Assembly (NCBI GenBank): GCA_035548375.1
Contig: DASZTG010000094.1
Coordinates: 85,724 to 149,723 of the forward strand
Length of the DNA stretch: 64,000 nucleotides
Reading direction: 5' to 3'
Source: JACQAP01 sp035548375
GTDB lineage: Bacteria > Pseudomonadota > Gammaproteobacteria > Burkholderiales > JACQAP01
The notes beneath the pieces were generated by a model. The model searched no databases. It saw only the letters and a list, made by a program, of their open reading frames with translations, and was not told the DNA's origin. The position numbers and the translations under genes are program-made. Shown piece after piece: positions 32,730-43,284 of the stretch (the stretch's first letter is position 1; each line of letters begins with the position of its first letter).

Positions 32730-33684
32730 CGCGCGTCACCCTGACGATGCCCTTCGGCAGCCAAAGCGCGACCAGCACGATGACGATACCGAGCGTCAGT
32801 TGCCAGTGTTTACCCGCGTCGAAGCCGGCGGTTGCCGGGAGCGACTGCAGGCCGAGCTCGAGCAGCAGCAAGGCGGCCGCGCCGATCACCGGACCGGCGT
32901 GCGTGCTCATGCCGCCGAACAGGACCATCACCAGCACCGCGCCGGACAAGTGCCAGCCGACCATGTCGGGATTGACCACGCCGAACTGCGCCGCGCCGAG
33001 AAAGCCCGCCAGGCCGGCGAGCATTCCCGCGATCGCGAACGCCGCCAGCTTGTGCCGGAACGTCGCGAAGCCGAGCGAGCGCATGCGCGGCTCATTGAGC
33101 CGAATGCCTTCGAGGACGCGGCCGAACATCGACGCCCGCAACCGCGCGAGCATGCCAAACGCCAGCACGAACAATGCGAGCACCACGAAATAAAAGTGGC
33201 TGAACTTCTCGAGGTCGAAGGGCCGCCAGCCGAACAGCGCCGCGTCCGGACGCATGTTGATGTACATGCCGTCGGACCCGCCGGCGATGGACGTGTCGTG
33301 CAGCAGGAAAACAAGCATTTGCGAGAACGCCAGCGTGGCCATGATGAAGAAGATGCCGCCGGTGCGCAGAACCAGGGCACCGATCACCAGCGCCAGGGCG
33401 CCGGCAACGAGCATGCAAACCGGCAGGCTCCACCAGAAATTCGCCGCGGCGTATTGCGGGGACAGCAACGCCAGCGCATAGGCGCCCGTGCCATAGAAAG
33501 CCGCATGCCCGAGGCTGACGAGGCCGGCCTGGCCGACCAGCAGGTTCAGGCTCATGGCGAAGATCGCCATGATGAGCACGCGGGTCGCGAACTGCACGGT
33601 GAATTTCTCGGCGAGGAAGGGCAACGCGGCCAGCACGACGATCACTGCGACAGCCACGATCCACGCAACCCGGGTACGCGTCAT
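32722..33684 (-). CDS. livM: ABC transporter permease, LivM type
   Basis: This 320-residue membrane protein has 8-10 hydrophobic segments. The LivM signature SLNLLVGQAGLVSLGHAAFYGTGAY lies near the N-terminus and the ABC-coupling region GIRLNEPRMRSLGF follows in the middle. The ATG at 33684 overlaps the livH stop as ATGA, which fixes the start; a longer in-frame extension through livH is a shadow. Its partner permease is LivH. Confidence 0.92.
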   Translation of the reverse strand: MTRTRVAWIVAVAVIVVLAALPFLAEKFTVQFATRVLIMAIFAMSLNLLVGQAGLVSLGHAAFYGTGAYALALLSPQYAAANFWWSLPVCMLVAGALALVIGALVLRTGGIFFIMATLAFSQMLVFLLHDTSIAGGSDGMYINMRPDAALFGWRPFDLEKFSHFYFVVLALFVLAFGMLARLRASMFGRVLEGIRLNEPRMRSLGFATFRHKLAAFAIAGMLAGLAGFLGAAQFGVVNPDMVGWHLSGAVLVMVLFGGMSTHAGPVIGAAALLLLELGLQSLPATAGFDAGKHWQLTLGIVIVLVALWLPKGIVRVTRDA

Positions 33685-34580
33685 GCACGTTTTTCCGCGA
33701 ACAGGCCGGCGGGCCGCCACAGCAACACGATCGCCATCAGCACGTAGACGCTCATGCCCGCCAGTTCGGGCAGCAAATGCACGCTGCCGATTTTCCACTC
33801 GACGACCTTGCCGAAGGTGTCTACCAGCCCGATCAGCAGCGCGGCGACGAGCGCACCCTTCACGGACCCCAGGCCGCCGATCACGACCACCACGAAGCTC
33901 AGGATCAGGACCTGGTTGCCCATGCCCGGAAATACCGTCGACGCGGGCGCGGCAACCATGCCCGCGAATGCCGCGAGTGCCACTCCAAGCGCGAACACGA
34001 AGCGATAGAGCAGGTCGACGTCGATCCCGAGCGACTGCACCATCTCGCGATTCGTGGCGCCGGCGCGCACCGTCATGCCCAGCCGCGTGTGGCGAATCAA
34101 TCCATACAGCAGCGCGGCAACGACCAGGCAGGCCGCGGAAATACCGAGCCGATAGACCGGATACGAAAGCGTGTCCGTCAAGGCAATGGAACCGGCCAGC
34201 AGGTCCGGCACCGGAACCGAGTGGACTTCGTCGCCCCACAGGATGCTGCGCGTTTCCTCTACGATCAGGATGAGCCCGTAGGTCAGCAGCACTTGCTGCA
34301 AATGATCGAGGCGATAAACGCGGCGGATCAGCAGCCATTCCAGCAGCAGGCCGAGCACGAGCGACAACACGATGCCCGCGGGGATCGCAAGCCACAGGCT
34401 GCCCAGCCGTATCGACAACGACCACGCCAGGTAGGCGCCGACCATGTAGAAGGCGCCGTGCGCGAGGTTGATGATGCCCATGATGCCGAACACCAGGGTC
34501 AGGCCGGCCGCGATCAGGAACAGCAGCAGGCCGTACTGGACGGCGTTCAGCAACTGGATGGCGAAGGTGGCGAGGTCCAT
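33681..34580 (-). CDS. livH: ABC transporter permease, LivH type
   Basis: A 299-residue membrane protein with the LivH features GLTLVFGIMGIINLAHGAFYMVGAY near the N-terminus (residues 26-50), the coupling segment ATNREMVQSLGIDVD and VVIGGLGSVKGALVAALLIG. It pairs with LivM. A family B repeat of about 180 bases separates it from the solute-binding protein gene upstream, so this gene is either read from the upstream promoter through a strong hairpin or has its own promoter. Confidence 0.92.
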   Translation of the reverse strand: MDLATFAIQLLNAVQYGLLLFLIAAGLTLVFGIMGIINLAHGAFYMVGAYLAWSLSIRLGSLWLAIPAGIVLSLVLGLLLEWLLIRRVYRLDHLQQVLLTYGLILIVEETRSILWGDEVHSVPVPDLLAGSIALTDTLSYPVYRLGISAACLVVAALLYGLIRHTRLGMTVRAGATNREMVQSLGIDVDLLYRFVFALGVALAAFAGMVAAPASTVFPGMGNQVLILSFVVVVIGGLGSVKGALVAALLIGLVDTFGKVVEWKIGSVHLLPELAGMSVYVLMAIVLLWRPAGLFAEKRA

Positions 34581-34589
34581 GAAGCCGAA

Positions 34590-34758
34590 GGCGTGAATAA
34601 GTGAAGGGATAAAAGGCGTGAAGGCGTGAATGAGTGAATGTGTGAAGGGTAAAGGCGAAGCGATTTTTTCAGGCTTTAGGTCCTTACCCTTCCCCCTTCT
34701 TCCTTGACCCTTCCCTCTTCACTCCTTCACTCATTCACGCCCTTCACGCCCTTCACGC
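34590..34758. repeat. Intergenic repeat family B, copy 2 (between substrate-binding protein and livH)
   Basis: The shared core starts at 34626 and is identical to copies at 11292 and 48769. A pyrimidine-rich segment with CTTTAGG, CCTTACCCTTCCCCCTTCT and repeated CTTCACGCC units makes an imperfect inverted repeat with the left side. The left part contains several GCGTGAA units. It spans almost the full gap between the two genes. Confidence 0.8.
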
Positions 34759-34761
34759 CCT

Positions 34762-35955
34762 TCAAATCTTGCATCCCCGCGCCGGATCCTCCAGCGCCTT
34801 CCACGCCGTGGCGATGACCTTGTTGTCGCCCTTCTCGACGCGGCGCAGGTAGATGTCCTGGATCGGGTTGTGGGCCCTGGACATTTTCCACTGGCCGCGC
34901 GGGCTGTCGATGACCGCGGCTTCCATCGCCGCGATCACGGCCTTCTGGTTGCCGATGTCGCCCTTGACCCTCTCGAGTGCCTGCGCGAGCAGCAAGCCCG
35001 TGTCGTAGCCTTGCACCGAATAAACGTCCGGCTCGATCTTGTACGCCTTCGCGTAGGCTGCGCGAAATGCCTTGTTGCGCGCATTGTCGAGCGAGTCGGC
35101 ATAGTGCAACGTGGTGAGCAATCCTTCGGCCGCGTCGCCCTGCGCGGCGAGCACGCCCTCGGTCAGGAAGCCCGAGCCGTAAAGCGGGATCTTGTCCTTG
35201 AGCCCTGCCGCGGCGTAATCCTTCACGAACTTCACCGCGCCGCCCCCAGCGAAGAAGCACGCCACCGCGTCCGGCTTGATCGACGCGATCTCGGTCAGCA
35301 AGGCCTGGAACTCGACGTTCGGGAACGGCACGAACAATTCCTTGACGACGGTGCCGCCGGCCGCCGCATAGCCTTCCTTGAACGACGCGAGCGACTCTTC
35401 GCCCGCCGCGTATTTCCAGGTGATGAAGACCGCCTTCTTGTGGCCGCGGTCGACCATGACCTTGCCCAGCGGGTGCACCGGCTGCCAGTTCGAGAACGAC
35501 GTGCGGAATACGTTCGACGTGCACAAGCCACCGGTCGCGGCGTCGGCACCCGCGTTCGGGATCAGCATCAAGGTGCCGCTTTCGCGCGCGACCTTGAGCA
35601 TGCCCATGGCGACGCCCGAGTGCACCGAACCCACGAGCACGTCGACCTTGTCGCGGGTGATGAGTCGGTTCGCGTTGTCGGTGGCCTTAGACGGCTCGGA
35701 TTCGTCGTCGACCTTGAAGAATTCGATTTCGCGGCCGTAGAGCTTTCCACCAGACTGATCGAGGGCGAGTTTGAGGCCGTTTTCGATGGAGACGCCAAGC
35801 TGAGCATAGGTGCCGGTATACGGCAACATCAGGCCCAGTCGCAGCTTTGCGACCTGTGCCCGGCCGGCCAATGGCCACAGGGCCGTGCCGGCGAGCGCGC
35901 CGGCGCCAATCAGAAAGTCGCGCCTGGAACCGGATTGCGCATGGCGACGATTCAT
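34762..35955 (-). CDS. ABC transporter substrate-binding protein (LivK/benzoate type)
   Basis: A periplasmic solute-binding protein of 397 residues. The ATG at 35955 has a GGGAGGGA ribosome-binding site and opens a twin-arginine signal with SRRDFLIGAG at residues 10-19 (the arginines at 11-12), followed by a hydrophobic core ending near ALWPLAGRAQ. The mature part shows the type I periplasmic-binding fold: LRLGLMLPYTGTYAQLG, VDVLVGSVHSGVA and YDTGLLLAQAL. A Tat signal is unusual for a LivK protein, which mostly use Sec. By context with the box pathway the ligand is probably benzoate or a related aromatic acid rather than leucine. It heads the ABC operon and is divergent from a TonB-dependent receptor. 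Confidence 0.88.
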   Translation of the reverse strand: MNRRHAQSGSRRDFLIGAGALAGTALWPLAGRAQVAKLRLGLMLPYTGTYAQLGVSIENGLKLALDQSGGKLYGREIEFFKVDDESEPSKATDNANRLITRDKVDVLVGSVHSGVAMGMLKVARESGTLMLIPNAGADAATGGLCTSNVFRTSFSNWQPVHPLGKVMVDRGHKKAVFITWKYAAGEESLASFKEGYAAAGGTVVKELFVPFPNVEFQALLTEIASIKPDAVACFFAGGGAVKFVKDYAAAGLKDKIPLYGSGFLTEGVLAAQGDAAEGLLTTLHYADSLDNARNKAFRAAYAKAYKIEPDVYSVQGYDTGLLLAQALERVKGDIGNQKAVIAAMEAAVIDSPRGQWKMSRAHNPIQDIYLRRVEKGDNKVIATAWKALEDPARGCKI

Positions 35956-36110
35956 CGATCCCTCCCGAACGGTGAAATGGGCGAAAGGCCGGTATTGTCC
36001 GGGTCCTGCCCGGGCGCGCAACCGTTTTGTAAGACAGACACCGATAGGCACGGCCGCGCGCGGCCCTACAATGGCTCCGGAGACGAAGCCTCGAAGAAAG
36101 CCAGGGTGCG

Positions 36111-38084
36111 ATGACAAGGGGATCACCGCAAGGGGGGCCGGGCTGCCGACCGCTGGTCATGACTGCGCTCGTGGCGGCGATCGCGGGCGCATTCCCGGGA
36201 ACGGCTGCCTCCCAGCAGACCGCCGACGAGCTGGCCGACCTGTCGCTGGAACAACTCAGCAACATCGACGTCACTTCGGTTTCCAAGAAATCCGAGCGCC
36301 TGATCGACGCCGCCGCGTCGATATTCGTGATCACGAACGACGACATCCGCCGCTCCGGCGCAAAGTCGCTGGGGGAAGCGCTGCGGCTCGCGCCCAACCT
36401 GCAGGTGGCCCAGACCGGCGCCGACACGTTCGCGATCAGCGCGCGCGGCTTCAACAATTCCAACGCGCTCGCCAACAAGCTGCTGGTGATGATCGACGGG
36501 CGCACGGTCTATTCGCCCGTCTACTCGGGCGTGTTCTGGGACCAGCAGGACGTCATGCTCGAAGACGTCGAGCGCATCGAGGTCATCAGCGGCCCGGGCG
36601 GCACGCTCTGGGGCGCGAACGCCGTCAACGGCGTCATCAACGTCATCACCAAGCCCGCCAGCGCCACGCAGGGCGGCCTGATTTCGATGGGCGGCGGCGA
36701 CAACGCGCAGGGCGGCGCCGTGCGCTATGGCGGCAAGCTCGGCGAGACAGGACACCTGCGCGTGTATGCGAAGGCGACGGATTTCAGCAATACGGAGAAT
36801 GCCGCCGGCACCCCGCTGATGGACGGCTGGGGCATGCAGCAGGGGGGGTTTCGTGCCGACTGGGGCGGCGGCAGCCGGAACTTCACTTTCCAGGGCGACG
36901 CCTATAACGCACGCAGCGACGACCGGCCGGTCGGCGGGCCCATCAAGGTGGAAGGCTTCAACCTGCTGGGGCGCTGGAACGAGCGCTTCGACTCCGGCTC
37001 TGACCTGCAGGTGCAGGCCTACATGGATCGCGCGGACCGCGAGGATCTTGCCGGCTTCCAGGGCGATTCCGACACGTACGACATCGAGTTCCAGCACGGC
37101 ATTCCGCTCGGCTCGCACAAATTCCTGTGGGGCGGCGGCTACCGCAAGGCGAGCGACACGGTGCAGAGCACGACTATTCCGGTGCCGCCGATCGCTTTTC
37201 TGGTGACGTCGTTCCAGCCCGAAAGCGCGAAGCTCGAATGGGAGAACGTCTTCGTGCAGGATGAGTACAGCCTGACTTCTGCATTGAAATTCACGCTCGG
37301 CATCAAATTCGAACGCAACGACTATACAGGCTGGGAAAACCTGCCAAGCGCGCGCGTAGCCTGGAAACCCGCGGATAACCAGTTGGTCTGGGGTGCCGTC
37401 TCGCGGGCGGTACGGGCGCCTGCAAGACTGGACAAAGATTTCTCTCTCTCGCTTTCGGTGCCCATCTTTCCGGTACTCAGCGGACCTGTCATCGTGGGCG
37501 GTCCCACTTTCGTCTCCGAAGTCGCGAACGTCAGCGAGATCGGCTACCGATCCCAGGTCTGGAACAAGCTGACGTACTCCATATCGACCTTCTACAACGA
37601 CTACGAAAAATTGCGCAGCGGCGAGATGCCGCCGCCCGCCGCCATGATCCAGAACCGCATCCATGGCCACACTTACGGCGTTGAAGCCTGGCTCAACCTG
37701 CAGGCCACGGAGACATGGAGGCTCAGCGGCGGGCTGATGGAACTGCGCGAGCACCTGAGCGAGGACCCCGGAGTCGTCGATCCGGACGGTGTGGCCAACC
37801 AGGGCAACGATCCGCAACACCAGTGGCTGCTGCGTTCCAGCCTGAACGTCACGTCGCACATCGATTTCGACGTGATGCTGCGCAGCGTGAGCGGCTTGCC
37901 GCAGCCCGAAGTGCCCGGCTACACGGCCGTCGATGCGAGGCTGGCCTGGCGTCCGGGAAGCAACGTCGAACTGTCCGCCACCGCGCGCAACCTGTTCGAT
38001 CCCGGCCACGTCGAGTTCGGCGATCCGGCCACCGCGAGCGAGGTCGCGCGCACTTTCTTCGTGAAAGTGGTCATGCGCTTCTAG
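36111..38084 (+). CDS. TonB-dependent outer-membrane receptor, 657 aa
   Basis: An N-terminal signal region (MTALVAAIAGAFPGTAASQQ) is followed by a plug domain: LEQLSNIDVTSVSKK, DIRRSGAKSLGEALRLAPN, RGFNNSN, and VERIEVISGPGGTLWGANAVNGVINVIT near residue 160. A barrel of about 22 strands ends in the terminal phenylalanine of KVVMRF. Such receptors take up siderophores, cobalamin, sugars or aromatic compounds using TonB energy. It is divergent from the ABC solute-binding protein gene (155 bases between starts) and convergent with benzoate-CoA ligase, which suggests import of an aromatic substrate. That is inference; no substrate motif is visible. Confidence 0.88.
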   Translation: MTRGSPQGGPGCRPLVMTALVAAIAGAFPGTAASQQTADELADLSLEQLSNIDVTSVSKKSERLIDAAASIFVITNDDIRRSGAKSLGEALRLAPNLQVAQTGADTFAISARGFNNSNALANKLLVMIDGRTVYSPVYSGVFWDQQDVMLEDVERIEVISGPGGTLWGANAVNGVINVITKPASATQGGLISMGGGDNAQGGAVRYGGKLGETGHLRVYAKATDFSNTENAAGTPLMDGWGMQQGGFRADWGGGSRNFTFQGDAYNARSDDRPVGGPIKVEGFNLLGRWNERFDSGSDLQVQAYMDRADREDLAGFQGDSDTYDIEFQHGIPLGSHKFLWGGGYRKASDTVQSTTIPVPPIAFLVTSFQPESAKLEWENVFVQDEYSLTSALKFTLGIKFERNDYTGWENLPSARVAWKPADNQLVWGAVSRAVRAPARLDKDFSLSLSVPIFPVLSGPVIVGGPTFVSEVANVSEIGYRSQVWNKLTYSISTFYNDYEKLRSGEMPPPAAMIQNRIHGHTYGVEAWLNLQATETWRLSGGLMELREHLSEDPGVVDPDGVANQGNDPQHQWLLRSSLNVTSHIDFDVMLRSVSGLPQPEVPGYTAVDARLAWRPGSNVELSATARNLFDPGHVEFGDPATASEVARTFFVKVVMRF

Positions 38085-38108
38085 CGAGAAGGCGCCGTCG
38101 CGATACAG

Positions 38109-39695
38109 TCAGCGCGATTGCCGCAGCTTGAAGCGCTGGATCTTGCCGGTCGCGGTCTTCGGCAACTCGGGCACGAATTCCACCCAGCGCGGATACTTGA
38201 ACGGCGCGAGCCTGTCCTTCACATGGGCTTTCAGCGCTTCGGCGAACGCTGGTGTCGCGCTCACGCCCGGTTTTGCGACGACGAAGGCTTTCGGCTTGAC
38301 GAGGTCCTGCTCGTCCGCGCAGCCGACGACCGCCGCTTCCAGCACGTCCGCATGCGTCAGCAACGCAGCCTCGACCTCGAACGGCGAGACGTACATGCCG
38401 CTGACCTTGAGCATGTCGTCGGAACGACCGCCGTACGTGTAGTAGCCGTCGGCGTCGCGCGTGTACTTGTCGCCGGCGCGCGTCCATGGCCCGACGAACG
38501 TCGCCAAGGTCTTGTCGCGATTTCCCCAGTAGTGCGTCGCGCTGGTCGGGCCGCGAATCTGCAGCTCGCCGATTTCACCAACGGCCACGTCTCGCCCTTG
38601 CTCATCCGCGAGGCGAATCTCGTAGCCGGGCACGGGCTTGCCTGTCGTGCCGTAGCGCACCTCGCCGGGTCGGTTCGAAATGAAGATGTGCAGCATCTCG
38701 GTGGAGCCGATGCCATCGAGGATTTCCACGCCGAAATGCGCGGTCCAGCGCCGGCCTAGCTCGGCGGGCAGGGCTTCTCCTGCGGAAGTGCAGATGCGCA
38801 GCGCGACCTCATCCCTGCGCGGAAGGTCGGTACTCGCGAGCAGCGCGCCGAACAGCGTCGGCACGCCGTAGAAAATCGTCGGCCTGTGCTCCCTTAGTCG
38901 CTTGAACACCGCCGCCGGCGTCGGCCGTTCCGCCATCAGCACCGCGGTGGCCCCGACGGCGAGCGGAAACGTCAGCGCATTGCCCAGGCCGTAGGCGAAG
39001 AACAATTTCGCGGACGAGTACACCACGTCGTCTTCGCGAATGCCAAGGACCGGCCTTGCATACAGCTCGGCGGTCTGCACCAGGCTGGAGTGGACGTGCA
39101 CCGTGCCCTTCGGCGTGCCGGTCGAGCCCGACGAGTAAAGCCAGAAGCAGGCTTCGTCGCAAGTCGTGGCCGCGGGCGCAAAGTCGGTCTTCGCGCGCGA
39201 CATCAGCGCCTGCAGGTGAAGATGGCCCTGCGCATCCTTGCCGGAAACTATGACGTGCCTGAGGTGAGGCAGGTTTCCCAGAAGCGGCGCAAACACGGGC
39301 AGCAGCGATTCGGAAACGACCAGCGCACGCGCGCGGCTGTCCTCGAGCATGAACTTGTAGTCGGCGGTTTTCAGCAGCGTATTCGCGCACACCGGCACGA
39401 TGCCCGCCTTGATCGCACCGAGGAACACGGCCGGAAAATCGATGGTGTCGGCGTGGGCGAGCAGGATGCGGCCCTCCATTTCAAGGCCGAGAGCCGTAAG
39501 CGCATTGGCCGCGCGGTTCACGCGCTCGGCGAGCTCGCCGTAGGTGTAGCGGCCCGCGTCGTCGATGTAAGCGGTCTTGTTCGCACGCCCCGCCGCGAGG
39601 TTGCGCTCGATGAGATCGTGTGCGGCGTTATACGCGCGCGGAATGACGATCCGCGGCGGACTGACGCTGTGATCGGCTTCGCTGAGTCCCGACAC
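38109..39695 (-). CDS. Benzoate-CoA ligase
   Basis: An ATP-dependent acyl-CoA synthetase that makes benzoyl-CoA, the entry step of the box pathway. The A3 motif YSSGSTGTPKGT is at about residues 187-198, then ICTSAGEALP, GIGSTEML, the hinge region YTYGGRSDDMLKVSGMYVSPFE and the catalytic lysine in TGKIQR (about 518). The length of 528 and the segment order fit benzoate-CoA ligases. I choose the GTG at 39695 because AAAGGAGGAG lies just upstream and because further upstream codons, including an ATG at 39737, fall inside an intergenic repeat. It is transcribed away from boxR and downstream of the flavodoxin gene. Confidence 0.9.
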   Translation of the reverse strand: MSGLSEADHSVSPPRIVIPRAYNAAHDLIERNLAAGRANKTAYIDDAGRYTYGELAERVNRAANALTALGLEMEGRILLAHADTIDFPAVFLGAIKAGIVPVCANTLLKTADYKFMLEDSRARALVVSESLLPVFAPLLGNLPHLRHVIVSGKDAQGHLHLQALMSRAKTDFAPAATTCDEACFWLYSSGSTGTPKGTVHVHSSLVQTAELYARPVLGIREDDVVYSSAKLFFAYGLGNALTFPLAVGATAVLMAERPTPAAVFKRLREHRPTIFYGVPTLFGALLASTDLPRRDEVALRICTSAGEALPAELGRRWTAHFGVEILDGIGSTEMLHIFISNRPGEVRYGTTGKPVPGYEIRLADEQGRDVAVGEIGELQIRGPTSATHYWGNRDKTLATFVGPWTRAGDKYTRDADGYYTYGGRSDDMLKVSGMYVSPFEVEAALLTHADVLEAAVVGCADEQDLVKPKAFVVAKPGVSATPAFAEALKAHVKDRLAPFKYPRWVEFVPELPKTATGKIQRFKLRQSR

Positions 39696-39738
39696 TTCTC
39701 CTCCTTTCGCTATTACCTCTACATCTAAAACCTGCATC

Positions 39739-39894
39739 TCGACGCAAAGGCGCAAAGGACGCAAAGAACGCGAAGGAGAACCAAAGGGAAACCACCGACG
39801 TTCGTACCGATGGTAGTTCATATTCGCGGCACCAGAAATTTGTTTACTTTTGCCTTTCTTTGCGACCTTCGCGTCCTTTGCGCCTTTGCGTCGA
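39739..39894. repeat. Intergenic repeat family A, copy 2 (flavodoxin / benzoate-CoA ligase)
   Basis: The left arm at 39739-39775 and the right arm at 39854-39894 are inverted copies; the first 24 bases from each outer end, beginning TCGACGCAAAGGCGCAAAGG, are a perfect match. Between the arms lie about 78 bases with no clear structure. It occupies most of the gap between the two same-strand genes. Confidence 0.85.
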
Positions 39895-39912
39895 GAATTT
39901 GCTTGAGTTGTC

Positions 39913-40392
39913 TTAGAACCCCGTCTCGACGCCGAATTCTTTGCGCGCTATCACGATCCAGCCCTCCATCCATTCCGCCGCTTCGTCTTCCGGCAATTCC
40001 GTGTTCGAATCGTTGAACAGCGGTTCGCCGATGCGTGTCGCGCCGAGCTCGCCCAGGATCTTGTCGAATTTTTTTGCGGCAAAGCAGAAAGTCGCGGCGT
40101 GCGTGCCCTTGTCGCCAAGCCCGATCAGACCGTAGCGCACGTCGGAAAGGTCTGGGCGCTTTTCGAGCAACTCGTCGTAGAACGGCTTTGCGCCGTCGGG
40201 AACGTCGCCCTGGCCATAGGTCGACGTGCAGATGAGGAAGACGCCGCCACCCGCGAATACCGTTGAATCGATGTCGTCCATCATCAGCGTCTTCACGCCG
40301 ACGTCGCCGCCGTCCAGGCGCAATTCCAGTTCCTGCGCCACCAGTTGCGCGACACCCGTCTGGGTGCCGACGAGGATCCTGAGGTCCAGCAT
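39913..40392 (-). CDS. Flavodoxin / MioC-like FMN protein, 159 aa
   Basis: A short-chain flavodoxin fold with N-terminal FMN-phosphate loop LVGTQTGVAQ at about residues 6-15, STYGQGDVPDGA and a GLGDKG loop. It is a cytoplasmic one- or two-electron carrier. The ATG at 40392 is preferred over a longer frame to 40494 that runs into the boxR control region. It is divergent from boxR and upstream of benzoate-CoA ligase on the same strand, so it belongs to the benzoate regulon by position. A flavodoxin could feed electrons to BoxB or its reductase; that is inference. Confidence 0.85.
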   Translation of the reverse strand: MLDLRILVGTQTGVAQLVAQELELRLDGGDVGVKTLMMDDIDSTVFAGGGVFLICTSTYGQGDVPDGAKPFYDELLEKRPDLSDVRYGLIGLGDKGTHAATFCFAAKKFDKILGELGATRIGEPLFNDSNTELPEDEAAEWMEGWIVIARKEFGVETGF

Positions 40393-40458
40393 GTCCGTGC
40401 CGAAGTCCTGCGCCGTTGATGTGGCGCCATTATGGACTATGATGGTGGATGTACTATC

Positions 40459-40493
40459 TTGCAGTGCAATATCTGTATATGCATTATCTTGCA
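40459..40493. promoter_or_regulatory. TGCA-repeat operator between flavodoxin and boxR genes
   Basis: Four TGCA tetramers start at 40460, 40465, 40480 and 40490. The first two form the dyad TTGCA-G-TGCAA and the last two form TGCA-N6-TGCA. Regulators of the BzdR/BoxR family are known to bind TGCA repeats, and boxR starts 23 bases after the cluster. A possible promoter TTGCAG-N17-CATTAT overlaps the sites, which fits repression. Confidence 0.7.
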
Positions 40494-40515
40494 TCTTACG
40501 GGAGGCAGTGAATCC

Positions 40516-41394
40516 ATGGGCGCGCGCGAACCGGCTGCATCGACGACCTCCGGCGAAACCGAATTCCTGGCGCGGCTAGGCAAGCGCGTGCGAGACGCGC
40601 GCGAGCGACGCGGGGTCACGCGCAAGGCGCTGGCGCTCGAATCCGCCGTATCCGAACGCCACCTCGCCGCGCTCGAGGGCGGGCAAGGCAATATTTCCGT
40701 GCTGCTGCTGCGGCAGATCGCCGCATCGCTGCGCCTGCCGCTCGCCGAGCTGTTGCAGGAAAACGGCGAACAGGCGCTCGAACTCACCTTGATCGTGGAA
40801 TTCCTGCAGCGGCTGCCGAAGCAGCGGCTGGCGCGCATCCTGTCGCAGTTGCAGCGCGAGCATGGCGACAGTCCGGCGCGGCGCAGCGAACGCATCGCGC
40901 TCATCGGTTTGCGCGGCGCGGGCAAATCGACCCTGGGACAGGCGCTCGCCGCGGAGCTTGGCGTGCCCTTCATCGAACTCGATCGCGAGGTCGAGCGCGA
41001 GGCCGGCACCGGCCTTTCGGAAATCTTCCTGCTTTACGGGCAGCAGGGTTATCGGCGTTACGAGCAGCGTTGCCTGGAAAGGATCGTCGAAAGCCAGGCG
41101 CGCTGCGTGATTGCGACCGGCGGCAGCATCGTCTCGGACCCGGCGACATTCGACCTGTTGCGTTCATCGTGCTTCACCGTCTGGCTGAAGGCGAAGCCCG
41201 AGGAACACATGTCGCGCGTCATGGCCCAGGGCGATACGCGTCCGATGGCCGGCAACGCGCAGGCCATGGCCGACCTGAAGCGCATCCTGCAGGGCCGCGC
41301 CGCCCTGTATGGCCAGGCCGATGCGGTGGTGGACACCGCGGGGCGCAACGTGAAACAGAGCCTGAAGGATCTCAGGCGCGCAATCGCCGCCTGA
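40516..41394 (+). CDS. boxR: BoxR-type transcriptional regulator (XRE HTH fused to shikimate-kinase-like domain)
   Basis: Residues about 20-80 are an XRE-type helix-turn-helix (GKRVRDARERRGVTRKALALESAVSERHLAALE). Residues 125-292 resemble shikimate kinase, with P-loop GLRGAGKS at 131-138, followed by ELDREVEREAG and GYRRYEQRCLE. This arrangement is the BzdR/BoxR family, in which benzoyl-CoA binding to the kinase-like domain relieves repression. The ATG at 40516 has GGGAGG upstream. The gene is 14 bases before boxC, and the TGCA sites lie just ahead of it, so it probably represses its own operon and the divergent flavodoxin gene. Confidence 0.92.
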   Translation: MGAREPAASTTSGETEFLARLGKRVRDARERRGVTRKALALESAVSERHLAALEGGQGNISVLLLRQIAASLRLPLAELLQENGEQALELTLIVEFLQRLPKQRLARILSQLQREHGDSPARRSERIALIGLRGAGKSTLGQALAAELGVPFIELDREVEREAGTGLSEIFLLYGQQGYRRYEQRCLERIVESQARCVIATGGSIVSDPATFDLLRSSCFTVWLKAKPEEHMSRVMAQGDTRPMAGNAQAMADLKRILQGRAALYGQADAVVDTAGRNVKQSLKDLRRAIAA

Positions 41395-41408
41395 ACGAGG
41401 AGGATCGC

Positions 41409-43091
<1,683 letters not shown>

Positions 43092-43101
43092 AGCCGACGT
43101 C

Positions 43102-43267
43102 TCAACGCAAAGACGCAAAGAACGCAAAGGTCGCAAAGGACGGCAAGAAATGCCAAGCAGAAAAGATCAGCAGCTTCGCCTACGACTCAGCTTCATGGAT
43201 TCAGTTATCCGTCTTTTTCGCCCGTTTTTCTTCGCGTCCTTTGCGTTCTTTGCGTCTTTGCGTTGGA
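43102..43267. repeat. Intergenic repeat family A, copy 3 (between boxC and boxB)
   Basis: The left arm at 43102-43140 begins TCAACGCAAAGACGCAAAG and carries AACGCAAAGG units. The right arm at 43233-43267 is its reverse complement over about 32 bases with one or two mismatches. It starts 11 bases after the boxC stop and ends 18 bases before the boxB start. Confidence 0.85.
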
Positions 43268-43284
43268 TGGAAATGGGGTAAATC

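Noticed and set aside
36111..36158. Later start of the TonB receptor at the second methionine
   Set aside because: Both give a signal-like N-terminus; the first ATG at 36111 is kept because an AGGGTG-like site lies just ahead of it. The difference of 16 residues does not affect the call.
39696..39821. Extension of benzoate-CoA ligase into the repeat
   Set aside because: The region from 39737 is intergenic repeat; the GTG at 39695 has an AAAGGAGGAG site and gives a normal length.
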